From CAVUNY01 sp963768585 (lineage in GTDB: Bacteria; Chloroflexota; Anaerolineae; Anaerolineales; Anaerolineaceae): DNA of 64,000 bases. Below the pieces are notes generated by a model. The model was not told where the DNA came from, made no database searches, and worked only from the letters and a program-made list of their open reading frames with translations. Location: NCBI GenBank assembly GCA_963768585.1, contig CAVYIF010000009.1:372001-436000 (forward strand), given 5' to 3'. This document shows positions 51,811 to 61,103 of the stretch, piece by piece (the first letter of the stretch is position 1; each line of letters opens with the position of its first letter). Position numbers and translations under genes: made by a program.

Positions 51811-52704
51811 CTAAAATGCCGGCGTGGGTTGGCCTTCTACCTCGGTCTCAACCTGGGCGGCGGAGGTCTGGATGTGGCGCTGGATCCATTTAACCATGTC
51901 CACCAGCACCTGCGCCTGGATTAAATCATTGTGCAGCTCGTGATACCCGCCCGGGTAGGTGATCAGCATCTTATCGTGATACGTCACCTTTTCATAGAAT
52001 TGGCGCGCACCTTCCACCGCATTGAGCTGGTCGGCTTCGCCGTGCAGGATCAGAACCGGCAGGTAAATATCGCCAGGGTGCCGGTTGACCCATTGGATGG
52101 TGCGCAGTGCCTCTGCACCCCAGCGTGCGCTGGCCCGGTGGTGCATCAGCGGGTCGGTTTGTGCAGCGCGAATAACTTTCGGATTGCGGGTGACTTTTTC
52201 CATGGGGGTGGGTAGTTTTAAACTGAAAGTGGGCCAGATAATGGAGAGCACCTGCGCCGCCAGCATGAGGGCCGGTTGGGCCACACCTGTTGGCTTGAAC
52301 GGCGCGCTCATCAGGATCGCCCCCTGAAGATAATGGTTATCATGCAGGATGGCATCCGCCACCACCAATCCGCCCAGGCTGTATCCCCAGAGGAAGATCG
52401 GTAGAAGGTTCTGCTCTTTGTGTACCAGGTTGATAAACGCACGCAGGTCCTGCCGGTATTCCTCCCAGGCATTAATATGCCCGCGCTGCCCGGGTGAGCG
52501 CCCGTAACCGCGCTGGTCATAGCAGTACACGGCGATGCCCTGCGGAATCAGGATCTTCAAGGCGTCTTGATAGCGCCCACTGTGATCCCCCGCGCCGTGC
52601 ACCACCAGCAAAGCCGCACTCGGTTTGCCCACCGGGAGATGGGCCTGGTAATACAATTGGGTGCCGTCAGGGGTAGTGAAGCATCCTTCGAACACATCTG
52701 CCAT
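51811..52704 (-). CDS. Alpha/beta hydrolase, monoacylglycerol-lipase-like
   Basis: 297 residues from ATG 52704 (GGAGGG 4 bp upstream). LLVVHGAGDHSGRY (HG oxyanion loop), CYDQRGYGRSPGQRG, nucleophile elbow GYSLGG (Ser), Asp in HGEADQLNAVEG and His in YPGGYHELHN. The YDQRGYGRSPG segment is diagnostic of the monoglyceride-lipase branch. Hydrolyses mono- or lysophospholipids in the cytosol. A normal full-length member. Confidence 0.9.
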   Translation of the reverse strand: MADVFEGCFTTPDGTQLYYQAHLPVGKPSAALLVVHGAGDHSGRYQDALKILIPQGIAVYCYDQRGYGRSPGQRGHINAWEEYRQDLRAFINLVHKEQNLLPIFLWGYSLGGLVVADAILHDNHYLQGAILMSAPFKPTGVAQPALMLAAQVLSIIWPTFSLKLPTPMEKVTRNPKVIRAAQTDPLMHHRASARWGAEALRTIQWVNRHPGDIYLPVLILHGEADQLNAVEGARQFYEKVTYHDKMLITYPGGYHELHNDLIQAQVLVDMVKWIQRHIQTSAAQVETEVEGQPTPAF

Positions 52705-52886
52705 ATTCCCTCCATATGACATTGGCAAAGTTTAGATTGGCCACCGGTGGAAGACCCCCCACCGGGTGTAGGAGAAAGCTGGGGCAAGAATCTCCCCGCA
52801 AACTTGATTGTGATTTATTTCATTATAGGCCAAAATGGAAAAATTTGATCCATTAATCGGATCATATTGCAGAAATTAAAACGACC

Positions 52887-54350
52887 TTATGCCCGCAGCG
52901 CGATCCCTACCCGCGGCGTGGTGACAATCCCGCGTGGGGTCGGGAATTCCTCCAGCCGGCTTTCCGGCGCCAGATCGTTCAGCAGTCCAACACCCCCGGA
53001 CTGCCCCCGACAGATAATATTGGGTACATCATTGCCCTGCCCGCCCGATGCGGCGGCGATGATCGGGTCACCCGCGAACAAAGCCTGATTGTTGAGGTCG
53101 TGCAGGATGTTGGAAAGCTGGCGCAGGGTCGGGCCGTCGTTGCCGGTCACTTTCCCGTGGGTGCCGCTGGTCTGGATCAGGCCGAAGCGCCCACCTTGGG
53201 TCAGGAAGGGCAGCAGGTGGCTGTACACGCCTTCCAAGAGGTTAATGTGCAGATAAAAAGCCAGCTCTTTCGTACCGGGATCCTTCCCCTGGCTGAAATG
53301 GTAGCGTCCCGCGTACCCTTTTTCATCCAGAATCCGCCCCAACTCTGTTGGTGTGACAAAGTTCAATGTTTCCACCAGACGCAGCTTAAGCCGGTTAACG
53401 GGGTCGTCGGATATCGAAAGTGTCAGGTTGCCCGCGTGCAGCGACTGGGCGCGGCCCAGTTCACACGAGAGCAGCACCACCCCTTCGTATGGACAGTACA
53501 GGTAGTGGCGCACGTCGTTGGCCTGGAATTGGTAAAGCAGTTCGCTGCGTGCCAGGAAGTGCCCTTCGTAGTGGGAATCGGGGATGACCAATGGAGGCGA
53601 GGCTGCCAGGGCAAACTGCGCCTCGCGCGAGCGCAGGGCATCTGCCAGGCGCCGCATGCCCTGGCGGTAGGTTTCCTCGGGACGAAAATTATAGAAATAG
53701 GCCCACATTTTCCCACCGTGCCCGGTGACAAAGAACAGCAGCGGGCGGAGCAGGCTGTTTTCGCGGATAGCCAGCCGTTCGCGATTTTGCGGCGACGGGT
53801 TCTCCTCCAGAATCTCCGCATGATAGGCATCCGGGTAGGCGTGCAGGGTCTCACCGTCAAAAATCACCGACCCGCGGTTGAAATACAGCCCGTTGCCCTG
53901 GAACAGCAGCTGCAGGTTAAATCCTTTTTGCGCAGCTTCTCGCTCCAGGTCACGCCAGCCGTACAGCTCGGTGTCGCCGGGCAGGCTGCGTCCTCCCAGA
54001 TACATCTGGGTGATCCTTTTTATCGGCGTCGCCTGGTCTGAAGCAGCCGCTTTGGCTGATCCTGCAGGGGAGAGAATCTGCTGGAACAACGCCAGGTCGG
54101 ATTGTTTTAATGCTTCGTAAAAATCCTGGAAGGTCGCCCGCGGACCGGAGGGCGTGACCAGGCAGCCGTCTTCTACCAGGATCAGGTTTGTGTCGATCAA
54201 TTCATGGATATATGGGTTTTGCCGGTAATGAGGTGGAATTACGCGGGCATACTGCCCCCGGTAAACTTGAATCGATGCAGAAATTTTCGGGGTCGCCAGG
54301 CGTTCCAGGGGCGCGATACGTTTTACTTGTGCAGCGTTAATTGCCATCAT
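52887..54350 (-). CDS. Unrecognised 487-residue protein with conserved-looking C-terminal peptide
   Basis: No signal peptide and no membrane helix; mixed alpha/beta composition. Segments worth searching: RITQMYLGGRSLPGDTELYG, ELLYQFQANDVRHYLY, RPLLFFVTGHGGKMWAYFYN, DGPTLRQLSNILHDLNNQAL, and a C-terminal tail in which PTPRGIVTTPRVGIA repeats TPRG/TPRV. It contains the sequence AGDPIIAAASGGQGNDVPN. I recognise no family and give no function. Coding evidence is good: the frame is open for 487 codons, with no frameshift. It is isolated, 183 bp from the hydrolase upstream and opposite an NmrA remnant. Confidence 0.72.
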   Translation of the reverse strand: MMAINAAQVKRIAPLERLATPKISASIQVYRGQYARVIPPHYRQNPYIHELIDTNLILVEDGCLVTPSGPRATFQDFYEALKQSDLALFQQILSPAGSAKAAASDQATPIKRITQMYLGGRSLPGDTELYGWRDLEREAAQKGFNLQLLFQGNGLYFNRGSVIFDGETLHAYPDAYHAEILEENPSPQNRERLAIRENSLLRPLLFFVTGHGGKMWAYFYNFRPEETYRQGMRRLADALRSREAQFALAASPPLVIPDSHYEGHFLARSELLYQFQANDVRHYLYCPYEGVVLLSCELGRAQSLHAGNLTLSISDDPVNRLKLRLVETLNFVTPTELGRILDEKGYAGRYHFSQGKDPGTKELAFYLHINLLEGVYSHLLPFLTQGGRFGLIQTSGTHGKVTGNDGPTLRQLSNILHDLNNQALFAGDPIIAAASGGQGNDVPNIICRGQSGGVGLLNDLAPESRLEEFPTPRGIVTTPRVGIALRA

Positions 54351-54482
54351 CCAGGCCCTTTATTGACTCATTGTACCAATTTTTATCCAATTTCTGGGGT
54401 TGTGTGCAGAAGTGGTTCGATCACACTATGCAGGGCTATGCTGGAAACGAAAGATCAATACCGACTGGTTTTCAGATTCAGA

Positions 54483-54660
54483 ATGGAGTTTCAGACGATT
54501 CTCGTTGTTGGAGCTACAGGAATGGTGGAGGCGAAATCTGCCGGCTGCTGGCGCAGAATAAGCAGCCCTTCAGGGCATTGGTGCGGTCTTCGTCAGACCC
54601 GGCGGCAGATTGAACTTAATTTCGATGGGAACGGTTGAATGTGGTGATGAGCGGAAGCCC
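54483..54660 (+). pseudogene. Frameshifted, truncated NmrA/atypical-SDR remnant
   Basis: ATG 54483 gives MEFQTILVVGATGMV, a classic NAD(P)-binding start. After a shift at about 54527 the next frame gives GGEICRLLAQNKQPFRALVRSSSDPA, the expected continuation, and then TGA; a third frame still shows LISMGTVECGDE (beta-strand 3 region). Nothing of the rest (about 250 residues) follows before the ABC gene at 54758. The remnant is therefore a decayed 5' fragment. It is the only coding trace in 54351-54757. Confidence 0.7.
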
Positions 54661-54757
54661 CGTTCAGGTTGTATGGGTTTAAACTTCGGATTAGATGAGT
54701 ACCCCGATTTATCAGACAGCGATTGGCTGCAATAGTGTTGATGCCAATCTGGCTTTT

Positions 54758-56584
54758 TCAAGTCTGCCCCGTTTTATCGTGCTGCCATAACTGGCGCATA
54801 TCTTCGCTGCTCGCCAGCAGCTCATCCAGCTTGCCCTCAGCGGCCACTTTGCCATCCTTCATCACCAGGATGTGATCCGCCCGGCGCAGCACCGGACGGC
54901 GGTGAGACACCACCAGGCAGGTCTGGCCCGGTTTTTCGAAGATCCGCTCCCAAAGCGTGCGCTCCGTTTCCACATCCAGCGCGCTGGAAAGGTCATCAAA
55001 TACCAGCAGCTGCGCCTCGCGCACCAGCATGCGCGCCGCGGCTGTGCGCTGAGCCTGCCCGCCTGAAAGGCGCACCCCGCGCGGCCCGATGGGCGTGTCC
55101 AATCCTAATGGGCCCATTTCCTCAAGGTCCTGTTCCATCACCGCCAGGCGCAAGGCGGCGTGGATCTGGTCTTTATCGCGTTTCAACCCCAGCAGCAGAT
55201 TATCGCGCAGCGTGGTAGAAAACAGACGCGGCACCTGGGCCGTGTATGCGCAGCGCGGTGGGATGAAGAATTCGCCGGGGTCTTCCACCGGATGCCTATT
55301 CCAGCGGATTTCGCCGTGTTCTTTGCGCAGCAGGCCCAACAGCACCCGCAGCAGGGTGGTCTTGCCGGAGCCAACGCGTCCCGTAATCACGGTCAGCGTA
55401 CCGCGCTTTAGACGCAAATCCACGCCCTTGATCCCGTTGCGGCTGTCGGGGTAATGATAAGTGAGGTCCTTGATTTCCAAATCGTGCAGTACATCAGCTT
55501 CGTGGAGTGGGGGATAATTTACCTCCGGCAGCGGGCCTTCCAGGTCGACCGGGCTTTCTTCCACCAGGGCTTCCGGTGGGGCGCCTTCCATCAGGCGGTA
55601 CATGCGCTCAATCGAGATGATTAACTGCCTGTAGCGCGCCCACGTCACGCCGGCAAAAGTGGTCAGTTCGCCCATACTTTGCAGCAGGTACACAAACAAA
55701 GAGAAATCGCCGATGGTAAACGTTCCGGCCTGCATACCCTGCCCGGCCAGCAGCAGGATCGCCCCGGTGCCGAAATAGGAAGTGTTGTGCCACAGCGAAT
55801 TCAGCACCGCGTCGAAAAGACGCTCGCGCAGGGTCACCCTGCGGCGTTCTTCGTTAATTTCTGCGAAATGGGCGATCATATTCTTCTCGGCTGTAGCCAC
55901 TTTTACGGCCTGCACCGCGCCGAAGAATTCTCCAATAAATCCGGTCACCGCCCCCGCAGACTGGCGGCTGGCACGCCGGTAGCGCTCGATGCGCGCCGAA
56001 GCCCGGTTGGCGATCACGCCCACCACTAACAGCGGGGTCAGCGCCAGCAGGGTGATCCAGGGGTTGATGGATAACATCAGGCCAATCGACACGATCACGA
56101 CCAGGATGCCGGAGAGCGTGTCGTTCATGAACAGCCCAAACACCGGAATTTCAAATACGTCGCCTACGATGCGGCTGACGGCTTCGCCGGGCGAATCGGG
56201 CAGCGGGGCCGCACCGGGACGCTTGAGGATGTGGGTCAAAATGTTCTTACGCAGCAAGGTGGCGCTTTCCGCAAACAGGGGCACATCCGCATAGACAAAG
56301 CCGTATGCCCCCAGAATGCGCCCCAGGTAGGCTCCGATAAACAATGCGGCGGCGGTCCAGATGTTGAACCCCAGAGCGGCGCTGCCGGTGAGCATGTTGA
56401 AGAAGGCCTGCAGAATCAGCCCCGGAGCGATCTGGCCCATAAACCGCATCAATGTGACCGCCGCAAAATCTACCAGGATATACCACAGCCGGAAGTGGAC
56501 CATGTGCAGGATGACTTTCCAGGCCGCCATGGTTGTGCTTACCGGCTTATTGATCTGTGCGCCATCCATCTTGGGCCCATTCAT
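54758..56584 (-). CDS. ABC exporter half-transporter with degenerate site (ABCB type)
   Basis: 608 residues: six helices (about 25-330) and an NBD. Walker A GRVGSGKTTLLRVLLG, Q-loop in PPRCAYTAQVPRLFS, signature LSGGQAQRTAAARM, Walker B LLVFDDLSSALD. The residue after the Walker B aspartate is Asp, not Glu, so this NBD likely forms the degenerate site of a heterodimer. ATG 56584 overlaps the TAA of the partner gene (TAATG), a translational coupling. Substrate unknown. Confidence 0.9.
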   Translation of the reverse strand: MNGPKMDGAQINKPVSTTMAAWKVILHMVHFRLWYILVDFAAVTLMRFMGQIAPGLILQAFFNMLTGSAALGFNIWTAAALFIGAYLGRILGAYGFVYADVPLFAESATLLRKNILTHILKRPGAAPLPDSPGEAVSRIVGDVFEIPVFGLFMNDTLSGILVVIVSIGLMLSINPWITLLALTPLLVVGVIANRASARIERYRRASRQSAGAVTGFIGEFFGAVQAVKVATAEKNMIAHFAEINEERRRVTLRERLFDAVLNSLWHNTSYFGTGAILLLAGQGMQAGTFTIGDFSLFVYLLQSMGELTTFAGVTWARYRQLIISIERMYRLMEGAPPEALVEESPVDLEGPLPEVNYPPLHEADVLHDLEIKDLTYHYPDSRNGIKGVDLRLKRGTLTVITGRVGSGKTTLLRVLLGLLRKEHGEIRWNRHPVEDPGEFFIPPRCAYTAQVPRLFSTTLRDNLLLGLKRDKDQIHAALRLAVMEQDLEEMGPLGLDTPIGPRGVRLSGGQAQRTAAARMLVREAQLLVFDDLSSALDVETERTLWERIFEKPGQTCLVVSHRRPVLRRADHILVMKDGKVAAEGKLDELLASSEDMRQLWQHDKTGQT

Positions 56585-58338
56585 TAAACCAGCACCTCTT
56601 CCAGTCCGGTTTGCAGTAAACCAGAAAATCGCGAGTTTGGGTCCTTTATCAAGGATTCACGCGCGCCGTGCTCGCAGATGCGGCCCTCGTCCAGGATCAT
56701 GATCTCATCGGCGCGCTGTACCGTATTCAAGTGGTGAGCAATGACGATTGCCGTGCGGCCTTTGAGCAGCTTGTTCATGGCCTTCTCGATCAGGGCTTCG
56801 CTCAACGGATCCAGCCGGGAAGAGGCCTCATCCAGAATGACCAGGCCCGGGTCGCGCAAGAAAACCCGCGTCAGGGCCAGGAGCTGTCCCTCACCGGCGG
56901 AAAGGCTGCGTCCGCCCATCGCCAGCTTGGTATCCAGCCCTTGCGGCAGCCTGCGGTACCACTCGCCCAGGCCTAAATCCTCCAGCGCCGCCACCAGGCG
57001 TTCGTCGGCGATGCTTCGGTCGAAGAAGGTCAGGTTGTCCCGCAGGGTCGCCCGGAAGAGCTGCACTTCCTGGGTTACCACCGCCACGCGCTGGCGCAGT
57101 ACGTGTAAGTGCGCCGTGCGCAGGTCGGTTTCATTCAGGCGAATGGCCCCACTGATCGGGTCCGCCACGCGGATCACCAGCCGGGTCAGAGTGGTCTTGC
57201 CGCTGCCCGTGCGGCCCAGCAGGCCTAAAACGCGCGCCGGGTCGAGCGTGAAGCTGAGATCGTACAGCACCGGGTCGTGCGGGGCGTCGTGGTAGGCAAA
57301 GCTCACATCCTCAAATACCAGGGACAACGCGCCGCCTGCGATTTCGCGCCCGGCTCCGTCTGGGACTCGGGTTTCGATCTTGCGCAGTTCGTCCAGGCGT
57401 TCCACACTGGCCCCGATGGCCTGGTAACTTTCCACCTGGTGGGTCAGGGCCTTGACCGGGGCTTCGACCAGGGTGGCATAATGGATAATCAGGTAGACTG
57501 TTCCCAAAGTGATGCTGCCATTGCTGTACAGCAGGAAGCCAGCCGTGATGGCCATCACGGTGCCCAGGGTCATCAACCCTCCCGACACCAGGTCGGAAAC
57601 CAGCCAGCGTTTCTGGTGGGCTTTACGGTCGTGTCCCTTGATGATACCTTGCATGCGGAACAGCTCGCGCAGGGGGAAGCCGCTGGCCCCGCTGGAGCGG
57701 ATGTCTTCGGTGCCGGAAAGCGTTTCTTCAATAAAGCCCGACAGTTCGGCTTCGGCCTGGCGCCGGTCTTTATGGTGGCGCACGGCGATCCCGCGCAGGC
57801 GAGCCAGCACGGTCAGGGTGAAGGCGGCAAAAAGGGTGAAAACCGCCCCGGTCCAGACATTCTCCCGGAACAGCGCCGCCAGCACCCCCACCAGGAGCAG
57901 CCCATTGCCCACAATCAGGATGGCGAACTGGGAAAAGAAATTTGCCATCAGGGTCACATCGCCGTCGATGCGCTCGATCAGCTCACCCGGGGTATGCGTG
58001 TTGTGGAAGCTCATGTCCAGGTTCAGGCAGTGCTCGGCCAGTTCCGCGCGCAGGGCGTTGGTCGCCGTCCAGGCCACACTTTCGCCCAGGTAGGTGACCC
58101 CAATGGACACGCCCTGCTGTACCAGTGCGATGGCGATAAACGCGCCCGCATCGCGCAGGAGCTGGCTGGCCGCACCTCCACCCAGAGCCGAATCGATAAA
58201 GGCCCGCATGATCTGCGGGTTGATGATCTGCAGGCTGATGCTGCCCAGGAGCAGGATCACCAGCCAGACGAAGCGCCCTCTTTGCGGGGCAATGTGCCTG
58301 GCCAGCAAATCCCAATAGGTTTTCAGGGGAATCTTCAA
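56584..58338 (-). CDS. ABC exporter half-transporter, catalytic NBD
   Basis: 584 residues from TTG 58338 (GGAG 8 bp upstream). Six helices, NBD with GRTGSGKTTLTRLVI, Q-loop VAVVTQEVQLF, signature LSAGEGQLLALTR, Walker B LVILDEASSRLD with the catalytic Glu, and switch His in VIAHHLNTVQ. Note the signature: LSAGE, a common variant of LSGGQ. Partner of the gene at 54758; together a type IV heterodimeric exporter for lipids, peptides or drugs. Confidence 0.9.
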   Translation of the reverse strand: MKIPLKTYWDLLARHIAPQRGRFVWLVILLLGSISLQIINPQIMRAFIDSALGGGAASQLLRDAGAFIAIALVQQGVSIGVTYLGESVAWTATNALRAELAEHCLNLDMSFHNTHTPGELIERIDGDVTLMANFFSQFAILIVGNGLLLVGVLAALFRENVWTGAVFTLFAAFTLTVLARLRGIAVRHHKDRRQAEAELSGFIEETLSGTEDIRSSGASGFPLRELFRMQGIIKGHDRKAHQKRWLVSDLVSGGLMTLGTVMAITAGFLLYSNGSITLGTVYLIIHYATLVEAPVKALTHQVESYQAIGASVERLDELRKIETRVPDGAGREIAGGALSLVFEDVSFAYHDAPHDPVLYDLSFTLDPARVLGLLGRTGSGKTTLTRLVIRVADPISGAIRLNETDLRTAHLHVLRQRVAVVTQEVQLFRATLRDNLTFFDRSIADERLVAALEDLGLGEWYRRLPQGLDTKLAMGGRSLSAGEGQLLALTRVFLRDPGLVILDEASSRLDPLSEALIEKAMNKLLKGRTAIVIAHHLNTVQRADEIMILDEGRICEHGARESLIKDPNSRFSGLLQTGLEEVLV

Positions 58339-58755
58339 GCAAACGCTCCTGCGGTGCGGTGTGCTTCATGCAGTATACCAAAAGGGGGGAGCGTTTAGTT
58401 TAAAAGCCGGGAGCATACCATAGGCTTCGCTAAGTGACCAACCGCAGGATCATGCCGCGTAATTTGTCCATCGGCACAAATTCAGCCCCAAAACCGAGCC
58501 CCACCACTGCGACCCAAATTTTACCTTGTTTCACCAGTTCATCACCTTTTGTCTTCACATCCCCACCAGATAACAAAAAACGCAGTCAGACATTCGAAAA
58601 TTATCCTGCCGAATATAATCTCAATGATTCTTTTTGTTTTCGAGGGTTGTTTTCACTCGATTAACAGTTGCTTGAAATTGGTACATCGACCTTCGTGCTG
58701 GATGTATAATTTGTCTCTTATCAAGCAATCTCAATTCTTTTCCAAGGGATCGAGT
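58339..58755. other. Intergenic region with two TATAAT boxes
   Basis: 417 bp between divergent operons, AT-richer than the genes. TATAAT occurs at 58614-58619 and 58705-58710, the second 45 bp before the Gfo/Idh start at 58756. No good -35 or operator symmetry was found. No coding segment is supported. Confidence 0.5.
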
Positions 58756-59826
58756 ATGACCAAAAAACTGAAAGTTGGTATGATTGGATTGGGCGGGATC
58801 TCGCATACGCATGTCCCGGGTTGGAATGCCTCGCCTTATGCGGAAATTGTCGCTGGAGCGGATATCAATCCGGCTGTGTTTGAAGGCTGGAAATCCAAAC
58901 ATGGGGTGACGCGTTATACCGAGAATTCTTGGGACCTGTTTAATGATCCGGATATCGATATTATCGACATCTGCACCCCGAATATGTTCCATGCCCCCCT
59001 GGCGATTGCGGCTCTGTCCGCAGGCAAGCATGTTATCTGTGAAAAACCACTCGCCCCTACGCCTGGTGAAATCCGCCAGATGATTGCAGCGCGTGACCGC
59101 TCCGGTAGGATGTTGATGACCGCGCAGCATTTCCGTTTCCGCGGTATTTCGCAGGCTGTAAAGGCCAAAGTGGAATCTGGCATACTCGGCAATATCTATC
59201 ATGCTCGCGCCTGGATGCTGCGCAGGTTGGGCCTGCCCCTCAGCCCGACATTCCTGTACAAACAGAATTCCGGAGGGGGTCCGACCATCGACATCGGCGT
59301 ACACATTCTGGATACAACCTTATGGTTAATGGGGCATCCTAAGCCGGTGGCGGTCAGCGGGGTATCGCGGACAGAACTTGCCCATCACGAAGGCGCTTTC
59401 ACGAATTGGGGCGGGCGCAATGCCGTGCCGCAAGATATGGACGTCGAGGATTTCGCCGCCGCGTTTGTGCGCTTTGACAACGGTGCCACGCTGGTTCTGG
59501 AAGTCAGTTGGCTGCTGCACCACAATGCACAGGGTGAGGATGCCAGGATCTGGCTGTATGGCACTGAAGGCGGCTGCGAGTGGCCCCAGGCCAACTTTAT
59601 GAGCATGGATTACAAGTCGCGCCAATTGGAGAATTGCACGCTGCAATTTACCGCCGACACGATGGAACCGCACGCGTTGGAATGTGTTGAATTCGCCAAA
59701 GCTGTCACCGAAGGGCTGCCTTCGCCTGTTCCAGCGGAACACTCACTGCACGTGCTGACCATCCTGGATGGGATCTACCGCAGTCAGGCCTCAGGGTGCG
59801 AAGTGAAAGTTGATGTAGGATTTTAA
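58756..59826 (+). CDS. Gfo/Idh/MocA-family oxidoreductase
   Basis: 356 residues. Rossmann start KKLKVGMIGLGGISHTHVPGW, then DIIDICTPNMFHAPLAIAALSAGKHVICEKPL, the EKP active-site motif, and GPTIDIGVHILDTTLWLMGHP with the catalytic Asp/His. C-terminal beta-domain with DMDVEDFAAAFVRF. Such enzymes oxidise or reduce inositols and sugars with NAD(P). 28 bp before a second member, so both are likely on one transcript and act in one pathway. Confidence 0.9.
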   Translation: MTKKLKVGMIGLGGISHTHVPGWNASPYAEIVAGADINPAVFEGWKSKHGVTRYTENSWDLFNDPDIDIIDICTPNMFHAPLAIAALSAGKHVICEKPLAPTPGEIRQMIAARDRSGRMLMTAQHFRFRGISQAVKAKVESGILGNIYHARAWMLRRLGLPLSPTFLYKQNSGGGPTIDIGVHILDTTLWLMGHPKPVAVSGVSRTELAHHEGAFTNWGGRNAVPQDMDVEDFAAAFVRFDNGATLVLEVSWLLHHNAQGEDARIWLYGTEGGCEWPQANFMSMDYKSRQLENCTLQFTADTMEPHALECVEFAKAVTEGLPSPVPAEHSLHVLTILDGIYRSQASGCEVKVDVGF

Positions 59827-59854
59827 GTGGACCCTTTCTGCTTTAGGAGGAAAT

Positions 59855-60853
59855 ATGACAATTCAACTGGCTCTGGTTGGGGGAGCGCACATTCACACCC
59901 CCGGGTTTGTTAAACGGATCAAAGACCGCAGTGATGTGGTAGTGCGGTTGGTTTGGGACCATGACGTTGAACGTGCGGCGCTATGGGCGGGTGACCTGGA
60001 TGCCCAGGTGACCCAGAAACTGGAAGATATCTGGAATGATTCCGATATCAAAGCCGTAGTTATTTGTTCTGAAACCAACCGCCATGAAGACCTGGTGGCT
60101 GCTGCAGCACAGGCCGGGAAGCCGATGTTTGTTGAAAAACCACTGGGACTGGGTGCCAGGGACTCTGCCCGTATGGCTGATGCGATTGAAAAAGCCCAGG
60201 TGACTTTCCAGACCGGCTATTTTATGCGCGGCAACCCGCTGCTGCGCTTCATCAAAGGACACATTGACGCCGGTTCATTTGGACAGATCACCCGTTTGCG
60301 CATGGTAAATTGCCATTCAGGTTCTTTGAACGGTTGGTTTGACAAGCAGTGGCGTTGGATGGCTGATGTTAAGCAATCAGGCGTGGGCGGTTTTGGTGAT
60401 CTGGGGACTCATGTGCTGGATATCATGCTATGGATGATGGGCGAGGTTTCCAGCGTGACCGCGGATATCGAACCTGGCACTGCCCGTTACCCGGACTGTG
60501 ATGAAACCGGTGAAGCAATGCTCAAATTCAAGAATGGCGTCATTGGCACGATGGGGGCTGGCTGGGTGGATGTGGCTAATCCCGTTACATTGGAATTGAG
60601 CGGCACCCAGGGACACGCATTGGTGATGAACGGACAACTGTATTTCAAAAGCCAAAGTATCGAGGGCGCAGATGGTAAAAACCCATGGATTAATCTGCCG
60701 GCGCCCTGGCCGCACGCCTTTGAATTATTTTTAGATGCAGTTGTGGGTAAATCGGGTGTCCCACTGGTGACGGCCCACGAAGCCGCATACCGCAGCACGG
60801 TGATGGAAGCACTCTACATGGCGGCGCGTGAAAAACGCTGGGTGGATCTTTAG
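59855..60853 (+). CDS. Gfo/Idh/MocA-family oxidoreductase, second copy
   Basis: 332 residues with TAGGAGG before the ATG. IQLALVGGAHIHTPGFVKRI start, VICSETNRHEDLVAAAAQAGKPMFVEKPLGLG, and GVGGFGDLGTHVLDIMLWMMGEV. It is a distant paralogue of its neighbour (shorter, different N-terminal loop). The two may catalyse sequential oxidations, as in inositol or sugar-acid catabolism, but no further pathway gene is present. A terminator follows 72 bp later. Confidence 0.9.
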   Translation: MTIQLALVGGAHIHTPGFVKRIKDRSDVVVRLVWDHDVERAALWAGDLDAQVTQKLEDIWNDSDIKAVVICSETNRHEDLVAAAAQAGKPMFVEKPLGLGARDSARMADAIEKAQVTFQTGYFMRGNPLLRFIKGHIDAGSFGQITRLRMVNCHSGSLNGWFDKQWRWMADVKQSGVGGFGDLGTHVLDIMLWMMGEVSSVTADIEPGTARYPDCDETGEAMLKFKNGVIGTMGAGWVDVANPVTLELSGTQGHALVMNGQLYFKSQSIEGADGKNPWINLPAPWPHAFELFLDAVVGKSGVPLVTAHEAAYRSTVMEALYMAAREKRWVDL

Positions 60854-60925
60854 CTCCTGAGGGTATCCGTTGGTCCTTTTATAAAAAAGACCCAGGAATT
60901 GAACTGACCCCCAAGAAAAGGACAA

Positions 60926-60967
60926 AAAAAGCACCTTATGCTTTTATTTTTGCATAAGGTGCTTTTT
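60926..60967 (+). terminator. Rho-independent terminator after the Gfo/Idh pair
   Basis: 16-bp perfect arms (60926-60941 and 60952-60967, core GCACCTTATGC), loop of ten mostly T, T-run in the second arm. On the minus strand the A-runs become T-runs, so it can also stop the opposite transcript ending at 61104. Confidence 0.88.
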
Positions 60968-61103
60968 CAATGAACGAGATTAGAGCCAGCGATCCACTAG
61001 CAAATCACAAATCCAGGTGGATTTTCTTGGATTTCATAAGAAAACATCCCAAACACATATTTGATATCACAACGGTTTTTACAGAGCCATCAACCGCGCG
61101 GTC

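Noticed and set aside
53100..54041. Open frame opposite the 487-residue unknown protein
   Set aside because: I preferred the longer minus-strand frame, which has no frameshift and ordinary composition. As that protein has no family, the choice rests only on length and composition.
57277..58398. 373-codon open frame opposite the ABC exporter
   Set aside because: Shadow of a conserved ABC gene.
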